Of a DNA stretch of 64,000 nt, positions 55,351 through 64,000 are shown piece after piece. The stretch is from Gnetum montanum (taxonomy: Eukaryota; Streptophyta; Gnetopsida; Gnetales; Gnetaceae). The position numbers and the translations under genes are program-made. Where the stretch lies: assembly GCA_015680685.1 (NCBI GenBank), contig MNCI01026530.1:71075-135074 (forward strand), in the 5' to 3' direction. The notes beneath the pieces are model-generated. The model saw nothing but the letters and a program-made list of their open reading frames with translations. It searched no databases and was not told the origin of the DNA. Positions within the stretch are counted from its first letter, which is position 1; each line of letters starts with the position of its first letter.

Positions 55351-56940
55351 ACTACCATGGTTAATTTTTCCAAAGTGTTTTTCATTGCATTTTGACTAGT
55401 CACATTACTCATTTGCAAAATAAAAATTTTTATTATGTTAGGAAATTACAAAGGATTTGTTAGATGGTTACAAAGCATTAATATATTGTTTAAGAAAGTC
55501 AAAAACATCATTGATGTAATGCCCTAAGTAGATAGAGCCAATTTGAAATAAAACAATTAGTAGATTATAATTAATAGTATAATTCATTCAAATTTCAGCT
55601 AAATATAGGAAAAATAAAAAAATATGTTCTTCATCTTCTATGCTTTATTTGCATAGTTAGAAAATCTACTCTTATATCAATAAATTGATCCAATGATCTA
55701 TCTTAATAAGGAGATGATGAGAATAGCTAAGAATAGATACTTTTGAGTATGAAATAATAAACCTCATTTAAGAGAATGTAAAAAAAAAAAAAGAGCTTTT
55801 TCTTTTAGTGTTCAACTAAACTTTAACCAATACATTTTCTTTTATAGTCTTTTGAAAGAGCCTTTTTATTTAAAGTAAGATCCTAAATGATAATATTTGA
55901 GGAAGCTATAATTTTCCTTGATGATATTTTTCAAGTAAGTAAAGCCATGAGAAGAGAGGTTCTTAGCATTGCATACATGTTCGATGAGCTTCTAAAAATT
56001 TTAATCCATTTAGTAAAGTTTAATAATCTCTTATTGTTAATGAAAGAAACATCTTTAAAATTGTCTAGTTTGATATACCAAGGTTGTAGATATTTATAAT
56101 AGACAATTATATAGAAATCAATCTTGCTACTTTAGCAAGTTAAAAATTTCTTGTCTCAATTTAGAGGTTTCTTATTACTTTCATTATTTTGTTACTTAAC
56201 CTAATTTTACTTCATCCTAGTGGTTATACTATATGCCACATTATGTTCCCAGCCATTTTGCTAATAATGGAGCATCCTTAACTTAAATGGCACTACTCTT
56301 GATGTCAGCTCAATTGTGTTTCTAAGGATGCTTAGACTAGAAATCTAGAATAGAGCTTTGAATATTTGGGAGTATCTTTCTATACATATCCCTTCAATTT
56401 TTCCATGAGACTCTATAATGGGGCTCTAGCTAAAAAATAAAGGTGTTGGAAGTCTACAATCTCTCGTAAAGTTCACAACTCTTCTTCCTTCTTCTACTAT
56501 TTGAGAATTCACAACCCAAAATATTGGATACTTTGATGGTAATTATACTTAACTATTTCATAATTCACAACTCAAAAAACTGGATATTTTGTATCATGTG
56601 TTGGATTTTCTTACAAATGTTTGATAAAGCTTGTTGCTTTTGTGTAAAGGAAAACTTTATTATCTAGAATATGTCCTACGCTATTAAGGTGTTGTGTAAG
56701 TAATTGTGTAAAATAATAAGATCATGTCATCCATCCCTTGAGTCTCTATGAAAACTAAAATTAACCCATGATCATGATGCCCTAAAGAAAGGAAAAAGGA
56801 CCAAAAGGAAATGAAAAAGAATGTGCATCAAGGGGACTTGCTCATTCTTTATACTTCCTCTATGAGTATTACTACTCCATGTGGCTATATCATTAATCAT
56901 GTTTAAATTTTCATGGAATCATGTTTTCAAATAAGTGTTA
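55351..56940. other. Anonymous AT-rich sequence
   Basis: No similarity to named families recognised. A 70-residue frame at 55887-56099 has no motif I know. A poly-A run lies near 55780. The left end of element K may lie somewhere here, because K has no visible LTR or gag. Confidence 0.4.
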
Positions 56941-56951
56941 CATCATTATGT

Positions 56952-57221
56952 CACTAGAAAGACATGTTACCCATGCCTGAAGGTATTCCTATGGTAAGGA
57001 GAACATAATCATTAATTAATTGATTCACAAAAGAAAATTATTCCTAGGGTACCACTAGAAAGACATGTTATCCATGCTTAAAGGTAGGCTAATTCTAGGA
57101 ATCTCAAGGTCTCTTGGACTAGTTTCATCATATGACTAGAAATATATTTTACCCATGCTTGAAGGTATGGGATTAGCATAAACTATGAGGCTAAAAAGAT
57201 GTGTTATTCATGCCCAAAGGC
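56952..57221 (+). repeat. Four spaced copies of a spacer motif in K
   Basis: A 33-35 base unit built on CTAGAAAGACATGTTACCCAT followed by GCCTGAAGGTA occurs at 56952, 57053, 57134 and 57187. E, F, G and J each show it once (J and G inverted near 62374 and 20134). Confidence 0.7.
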
Positions 57222-58493
57222 TTCCCTCTAACCAATGGTCAATAGTTCTCAAAATTAATGTTTAATTAATTAAATTCTTTCTTGTTTTTCCTTACAAAGT
57301 GATGATGTTTTTATATGGTTGTGATTAATCTCATGGTGATAAGTTTAAGATGATGCAATGTGATGTCATTGGTGATGATATGGACTTAGACTAAAACCTG
57401 GATAGATACATATAATGATCATCTTAATCACAATTACCATAAGAATTTATTATAGATATGGTAAAGTATCTCACTTCACAATCTATATAATCCCTTCTTA
57501 TTTCATTATTTTTCTCAATGCTATATACAATAATGTACCTGATGATTTTTAAAATATATTATAGGGTTCTAATAGCAATAGATTTGTGGGTATGACATAT
57601 AAACTTGATTAATATTTAATCTTCAACATGCCCATTTACACATTATAGGATCATTATACAAGGGCTTTTAGGATAGAAGCCCACTTTGAGAAGGATCCAC
57701 TTATATAGCTCCTAGACACCTAGTCTATGCATCACCTTCACATGCCCAAATCATAGATAAATTATATCATGTATTTTAGCTCATATTCATGAAACCTATT
57801 AATGGAAAACCTTGACTCATATGAATTATGTCTCACTAACCTCTCAATGAATAATCATTTTCTATTCATGCTTGATTTTATCATCTTCATGTTTAGATTC
57901 CTCTTTTAGCTCTCATTTGATCTTGGTTATTTCCAAAATTTTGTGAAAAATCCCTCATAAATTGAATAAAATTTATCAACTTCAGTTACATTGATGTAGT
58001 CACCTATGTCAACAAAGCCTCATCTACGCATTAGCATCAACATTATCTATTACTCCTACATAAGTGCAATAGGTGTTTGAAAAATTTTCATCATTTTACT
58101 CAAACAAAGAATGAATTTTTTACCATTCCAAGGACCTAGAGCTTTCATACAATATATCTTGCTAATCAAATATATGATTAAAGCCATTCAATAACATACA
58201 AGCTCCTAGAGTTGAGCTCTATGTTATGTGGGCAATGAATCTATGATTCTCAATACTTAGAAAATCCTATATTTTGAGGGACCAAGGTAGTAATTTTAAG
58301 TAATGATTAAAATAATAATAATAATTTAAAAGTTATTAAATACCTTAAAACCTCCAAATTAATTATCTACAATCATTTTAGAGCATTAATACTAAATTTT
58401 TTAGAAATAAGCTAAATTTAATGATGATCAAAGATAACAACACCTAGAGATAAGTAATTAAATACTAATGATTGATCATTCATGTGATTGTAG

Positions 58494-60140
58494 ATGGTGT
58501 CTTAGAGAGTACTAGAGGTGGTTGATCCATTTCAAAGAGGGAAAATGCCTAAGATAAGGGTATGGGAAATCGCATGAATAGTAGTTATAAGAAGAACCAT
58601 AGGCTACCCATGCAACTGAGCCCCTCAAAGAAGAGCCCAAGGTGAAATTTTTTTAATAGATTCCAATAGAAAAAAATCACATATTCTAGGTAGGATGAAA
58701 TTCATAGACTTGGTCCAAGTTTGGAGATCATAGTCATGAAGGCTTGCTTGGAATGAATCAAACAAAGAATATTTAGAGTGTGATCTTGTAAGAGCTAATT
58801 AGACCTTTCTTGGAATTTTCTTTTCAAAAAGTTTGGAAGAATCTACAAGCATCACTGCTTTGACCCATAATTTCCACCAATGGAAAATAATACCTTGGTA
58901 AAACTTATCTCTTCTGGAATAATTTCCAAGGAGACACCATCGTAAAAATCAAGGATATCACCATCTCCTACTCGATGGAGGCCAATGTGAAAGCCCTAGG
59001 AGTTTCCAATGTAGGTCCAAAGTTAGTAGAGGTGTCTGCATGGTTTAATGCTAAAAGTAAAAGGAATCGACCTATAGGTGTTATGAGATAAATCACAAGA
59101 AGTATGATGCACTCACCCTAGATGAGGAAATTTATTTTAAGATAGAGGTGTACCACCTAAATTCCATGGTATGCCCAAGAAAAGTCACATATTTCTCTAC
59201 CTTGACTTATGCTACACTCAGCAAGAAGTTTTTAGTCATCCATACCTAGTTGGTCTTTCTCAAAATCAAGACATGTTTTAATAAACATGAAAATATTAGG
59301 AGTACACTCCTCATTTTATGCTTTATTAGAAAACTTTACATAAGAAGAGGTATCATCCACTACTCCAATGATATTATTCAAAGGACCATCATAGCATCAT
59401 GATAGAAAATGACAAAAAAGAGGCCACCTTTACAACTTTAAGAAGAAGAAGAACCATCACCATGTATTAAGAACACATCAAGTATGAAAGAAAAACCAAG
59501 GCAATTACCTAGCGATGGATCCATAAACTATTAGCCTACAATGATCCACTTGAATAAAGTTACTTGAATCATTAGTTGGTAACAAGATAATTTGACCAAC
59601 TTGTTCTCAACACATAGAAGTTAAGCCACTATTCAAATTAACCCTACTACTAGAGTTTCAATTATCTTATTGTCAAAGAAAATGTTAGAAGGTTTAGATA
59701 ATATTGTAGCTTTCTAAATGATGTTAGAATAAGGAGAAGACATAATAGTAGTTATCATGCCACATAGAGGACAAAAATTAACTATAGAGGTTGTGATTAA
59801 TAAAATTAGAAAAGCATTAAAGACTTCTATAGCATCCATCACAGAGTTTTCTACCATGTCAGAAATTCAAATGTCTATAGAGACTAGCTCAAGGAGAATA
59901 ATAGTAGTAGGGCATGAGAAAGTATTGGATAAACTAGTGGGTATTGGGCTAATGATTTTGGATGTCTTTGATGTCCTAGAAGAAATGACCACAACCTATT
60001 CTACCTTGATAAAGATAAGTGGTAAGCTGATTATAGAAAAAATGTAACTTCATGAATCTTCTTCATTGAACCAATAGCTGATAGCTAAAATTTTGCAACT
60101 AAAAGCTTGCTTGTCTAATCCTACTCTTCTGTAATCTAGT
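58494..60140 (+). pseudogene. ORF2 of element K, 3' truncated
   Basis: Starts with the E-type context GTGATTGTAGATG. 59100-59180 encodes YDALTLDEEIYFKIEVYHL, matching the N-terminal domain of E/E' ORF2. 59757-60047 is an open frame of 96 residues matching the middle block of E' (40135-40383). J inserted before the coiled-coil region. Many stops. Useful as an outgroup for ORF2. Confidence 0.65.
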
Positions 60141-61097
60141 TGATGAACAATGAGGTACCTCCTACGCCCAACCATATGAATCACAAGTGTTCACGCATGA
60201 TCCAGTTGAATTCCATGGATGGGACTAGTTATGGCATCCAGATCATTATGCCTTGATCGTAGTTCACTGTCTTTCCACTTGGACTAGTGGTAGCTTTGTC
60301 ACGTATGATTTAGTCTAGAGTGAGGCATATGATTCTTGATTTTTTTTCAGCCTTATGCTATTTCTAATGATAGTAAAGAAATCATTTTTAAAACTAATTA
60401 ACAATGAAAAGTAAAGTCTAAACTAGCCTACAGGTGATGAGTATCCATGTCCTAAACCCACGTATCCACTATTGGGATTATCAAGCACTATGCTATTGGG
60501 TGAACTAGGCACTACTGCTGCTGGGATTACCAAGCAAATACGTGTTTATGCTCAAAACTGGTTGCACTCATTCTGGAAATTCATTAACATGCATGGAAAC
60601 ATAAATATTAACTAAGTACATGGAATATAAATTGCATTAAAGGTAAATTAAATCCAAGTTAAAGTGCTGCAATGAATAAGAATCAATTTTGATCTTATTG
60701 CTGCTCATGAAATATGTCCAAATACATTGACACCTAAATAAGATGTCATACAACTAACTCAAGTCCACACTGTGAGCACTAACTTACTGTTCTCTAAGAC
60801 TATGAAATAAAATGACAAGAGTTTGACTACTCTATTGAGCAAAGAATGCTAATACATAGTAGGAACATGCATATTTATAGGAAAAATAGACATTGCATCA
60901 ATGGGGTCACGTGAACACATCATTTCTTGTGTCAACGAGGCCTAGTCAATGTAGTTGCTTTGAAGTAGCTATGTTGAGGCACCTGCACAAAGCAGCTACG
61001 TTGAGGTAGCTGCATTGAAGCAGCTGCCTTGAAGCAGTTGCCTCAAAGTAGCTACATCAAAGGAGCTATGTTGACACAACCAACTAATGCTTCATCA
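60141..61097 (-). repeat. 3' LTR of element J
   Basis: TGATGAACAATGAGG to ATGCTTCATCA, 957 bases. The minus-strand TATA box is CTATAAATAT (60880-60871). Instead of a GATATC array it has about nine copies of a 14-base unit with CAGCTG/TAGCTA cores at 60950-61078. Confidence 0.85.
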
Positions 61098-63070
61098 TAC
61101 CCCACAAATGAATAAAAACTCATCCTTGATTAATAGGTTAGGACTAAGCTTTCTTTACAGAAATTAGGATAGATGGGATTATTGACTTTCAACCTTGATT
61201 GTTATGTCAATGCTTCTCTAGTTATGCAGAACATTTTTGAAGGATGGACTAAAATTTCTTGTCATCGTCCCATGGATCTAGCAAACATGTGATGCTTGAG
61301 CTACTATCTTATATGTGCTATGATTTGTCCATGGGCATATCCTCTATTGTCCTCCTCTTAGTTTCTTTTTTGTACCTAGCAAAAGACCTTCTTCCTTAGG
61401 AATTTCTTTTAGCATCACATGTAGTCACCAAAGAATCAACATTAGTTTTGGTATATTTTCCTTAATAATTAACCCTTTTCAGATTCCTTAGTTTTCGTTT
61501 AAGCACAAGGTGATGATAGCATACTATGCCTAAGGCTATTAGGTAACTAAAATAATCAAGTTGTTTACATTATTTTGATTAATTACTATTAGTTACCATG
61601 ATATTCGAAAATAGGATATTAGAGAAATTTCAAAGAGAATATCCCTAGCCCCCATGACTAATAAGCGTAACTCTGGAAGCACATAAGTTTTTGAACAATT
61701 AAAACCAAAGATCTAATTTAGAAGATGGCCAAGAAATATTGAACTTGAAGGATATTTTAATAAGAAAGTAGTAAAAAGTAAAAAAGGTAATTGAAAGTGA
61801 TGAGAAGTAGTTTCAAAATTATGCATAAATTTAAAGAAACTGTCATTAATGTTCTGGAAGATGTGAAGGTTAGTTCAAAGCCATGATAATCAAAAGTTAT
61901 GCAAGTGGGTCCTTCCCAAAGTAGGCTCCTACCATAATGCCCTTGCATAACCACTTCCATAGATGACTATGGGCACCCAAGAAGTTAGATGTAGATCATG
62001 CCTTTATTCCAAACAACACACAATTACTATGGTTGGGATGTTGTACTATACTACATAAAACCAAAAGGCTCATAATCACATGCAATAGTGAGGTGAATAA
62101 TGGGATGAGAAGGGATTGCAAAGATTAGGATGTAAGGTACTTGACCATGTCCACAATAGGTTCTTGTGATAAATGTGATTAAAATCATCAACATACCTAT
62201 CCATCCAAGTTTGGATCAAGTCCATACCATGAACAATGACCTCACATTGATGTGTTGCATTTGACCAACCACCATGAGTCCAAAACCACCTCAAAGAACA
62301 ATCATCACTTCAAAAAGAGAAGAAAAGAGAAGAAGGAAGGAAGGGCCTTAGTTAGAGGGGCACCTTCAAGCATGGGTAACATGTCTTTCTAGTACCATAA
62401 CCAGTGCTTGTAGCCCATTATTGTGTCTAAGGGATGTGCTTTGAAATCTGATCTTATTTTTTTCTTTTTCTTCCTTTTGTTTTGTTTTATAGATGGGAAC
62501 CACACCATGCAAAGACTTTTAGCTTCTTGTTATTAGTCAACAAAGGAGTCATGATACATTCTAAGAGGAGTCATAAGCCACATGAGTGAAGTCAAGAAGA
62601 GAACCCAACAAGTCCTCTTGAGATCATGCCCTTACCATTCCACTTGGTCATTCTCACATTCTTCAAGGTACAATGATCATTGATTAATTTTAGTTTCATG
62701 AAAGAAGAACCAAATTGTTTTCATGAAAAGGCCTTTTATTTAGAGAACTAGAGGGATGAATGAGGTGGTCTCACTACTTTCCATAATTACTTACCCAATC
62801 ATCTTGATAGCATAGCAGGAAAACCCAACACATAGTGTTGATTTCTGCATGATGACTTGGCAATATTATTAATGGAAACATAAAAGACATTCATAAACAT
62901 AAAGAAAATGACTTAGGAAAAGAGAATATTATAATGAAAAAAAAATATTAAGAAATGGAAAACATATGAAGAATCAGAAAATTTTGGAAGAAATAGGAAA
63001 ATGATAAAAAATTTTAAAACAAAAAAAAACATGAAAAATACTTATTAGTTCTTGAACTTGGATGAAGCCT
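61098..63070 (-). other. 3' spacer of element J
   Basis: Non-coding and homologous to the spacers of G and D: the GGGTCCTTCCCAAAGTAGGCTCCTACC block near 61909-61933, the GGGTAACATGTCTTTCTAG block near 62376, and the AACCACACCATGCAAAGACTTTTAG block near 62500. A PPT-like motif lies at 61648-61659. No gene seen. Confidence 0.55.
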
Positions 63071-63176
63071 CTCCCCCATGACTAATCCTATGGCTACACA
63101 TTTGGGAGATCGACTGCACAATCCCTTGGTTATGCACCACCAGTTTCCCATCTATCATCGTTACTAATTTAATTAA

Positions 63177-63533
63177 TCATGTGGTAGCACATCTAACATT
63201 GGTGATAGTCTCATTTGAATTATTCAGAGATGTATCTTCATTTGGACTTGAAGATATTTCCATTTTTGGAGATCCCGATGTGTTTGATTCTTCTTCTTGA
63301 TTTTCTATTTTAATTCTTGGGTCTATGTGTTTAATATCCTTTTTTACTGTATAATCAGAGTGTGAGATATATGCGTTTAAGTCCTCTATTTGGTCCATTT
63401 TCATAACTCTACAACTAATAAGCAGATCAACTGCCTTCATGCATCTTTGAAACAATTTTATATTATCATTTTCAAGCCACCAGGTGTCTTCTAGTTTAGT
63501 GGCTACTACATAGATTGGTTTTTGCTCATACAC
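63177..63533 (-). pseudogene. Linker fragment of the J polyprotein
   Basis: A 118-residue frame. Its context (Cys-rich segment, then YVVATKLEDTWWLEN) resembles the protease-RT linker of G (YAAATRQWLITN). The second half is acidic and Ser/Asn-rich. No catalytic motif is visible. Confidence 0.45.
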
Positions 63534-63579
63534 TTGTTTCTGAACTTTATTGTGGGATGTGTGAATATTTTGAATTTCT

Positions 63580-64000
63580 AGCCCACAAGTGCATCCTTTA
63601 CTGTTAGTAGTAATGCATGGATTCTTCTATCTCTCCACAATGATAGGTTCATCATTTTTTTCAGGTATTGGAGTAATGATGGATGTTGGCCTCTGTGTAT
63701 TATTGGAGGACATTAGTTGTGAAATGAAGGGTGTTTCACTTGATTGGCATTGTGCTAATTTGGATAAGTTAGTAGGTCCATGAGGCTTATGCTTATGTGT
63801 GGGAAGTATTCTAAAGAAAGGACATTTCTAAGATTGTGGTGGAGATCTACTGGCATTATCATTTCTATGTATGTTCGCAACACAAGTGGCATTCTCTCAT
63901 TGATGTTGTGGTGTTGAACCTTCCTGTGTTGTTGGAGGTGACATATGGTGGATGTGAGTATGAGAATATTGAGGATATGATGGAGGATAAGAGGTGTGAG
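63580..64000 (-). pseudogene. gag C-terminal region of element J, partial
   Basis: The minus strand encodes Pro/Ser/Tyr/His-rich sequence (SYPPSYPQYSHTH, then EGSTPQHQ and a CVANI/SPPQS segment) matching the gag C-terminus of F and E (QYSHPSPPST, EGSAPQHQ, CATIVNSSGSPPQC). It runs out of the window. Confidence 0.55.

Larger units (their letters stand above)
56941..60140 (+). mobile_element. Element K, decayed relative of element E
   Basis: Follows the E internal region in order on the + strand: the CACTAGAAAGACATG spacer block (56952 onward), the ATGATGCAATGTGATGTCA block near 57350, the block at 57640-57700 (matching 13080-13140) and ORF2 from 58494. Divergence from E is much greater than between E and E'. 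It is cut off at 60140 by the insertion of element J. No LTR, primer site or gag can be identified on its left side. Confidence 0.65.
60141..64000 (-). mobile_element. Element J, gypsy-type LTR retrotransposon running out of the window
   Basis: Minus-strand element whose 3' LTR is 60141-61097 and whose PPT (CATTTGTGGGGTA) is next to it. It inserted into ORF2 of K; the left flank CTAGT (60136-60140) should recur beyond the window. Internal order: 3' spacer 61098-63070, PPT-like motifs at 61648 and 63071, a linker-like frame 63533-63177 and a gag C-terminal-like region 63580-64000. This compact order suggests loss of RT to integrase, as in D. Confidence 0.75.

Noticed and set aside
1-64000. tRNA or rRNA genes.
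   Set aside because: No cloverleaf-like or ribosomal sequence was recognised on reading; primer-site matches to tRNA are only 12-18 bases and belong to LTR elements.

Overview
The window is a piece of a large, transposon-filled plant nuclear genome. It is AT-rich and intron-bearing, it has no bacterial gene organisation, and it is dominated by decayed LTR retrotransposons inserted into one another. The only host genes I can support are two tandem copies of a receptor-like kinase gene of the LRK10-like/WAK-like type (GUB_WAK_bind ectodomain, transmembrane helix, Ser/Thr kinase). Very long nested elements and sparse genes fit a gymnosperm such as a conifer, but this is only a guess. No tRNA, rRNA or CRISPR array was seen.

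Layout. 1-845 is anonymous. 846-28471 is a nest. An 863-base solo LTR (H; target-site duplication ATAAT at both ends) was split by element E (1099-17899, + strand, duplication TGAAT) and by element G (18055-28006, - strand, duplication ATTAC/ATTCC). E was itself split inside its gag gene by element F (2705-10299, - strand, duplication CTTGT). 28472-30563 is receptor kinase copy 1; its kinase exon is cut off and fused to the LTR of element D. 30536-37530 is element D (- strand). 37531-43207 is a second copy (E', H') of the right part of E and H. 43208-46413 is the flank and intact body of receptor kinase copy 2. 46414-49026 holds no gene but has two ~440-base direct repeats. 49027-54765 is a Ty1/copia-type element with gag only (duplication TATGT). 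54766-56940 is anonymous, with a 168-base inverted LTR piece set between two N bases. 56941-60140 is a decayed relative of E (K). 60141-64000 is the start of another - strand element (J).

How the parts relate. A tandem duplication of about 7.8 kb copied the receptor gene together with its upstream E/H remnants. G later entered copy 1 and D entered copy 2. A deletion then joined copy 1 of the gene to D and removed the kinase. The Ty3/gypsy elements share LTR architecture, a tRNA-Asp-like primer site, gag and 3' spacer, but fall into two forms. G has gag, protease, reverse transcriptase, RNase H and integrase. E, E' and F (probably K) carry no pol; beyond the gag region and spacer they have an internal promoter-like block (not identified in K), then a long second ORF (ORF2) ending in coiled coil. 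All gypsy coding regions are riddled with stops, so none looks active.

Most notable: the pol-less gag+ORF2 family with its own internal promoter; a PPT-like motif (AGTCATGGGGG) repeated at about four conserved sites per element; variable palindrome arrays (GATATC, or CAGCTG in J) upstream of the LTR TATA boxes; and the two receptor paralogues, whose ectodomains differ much more than the non-coding DNA around them.
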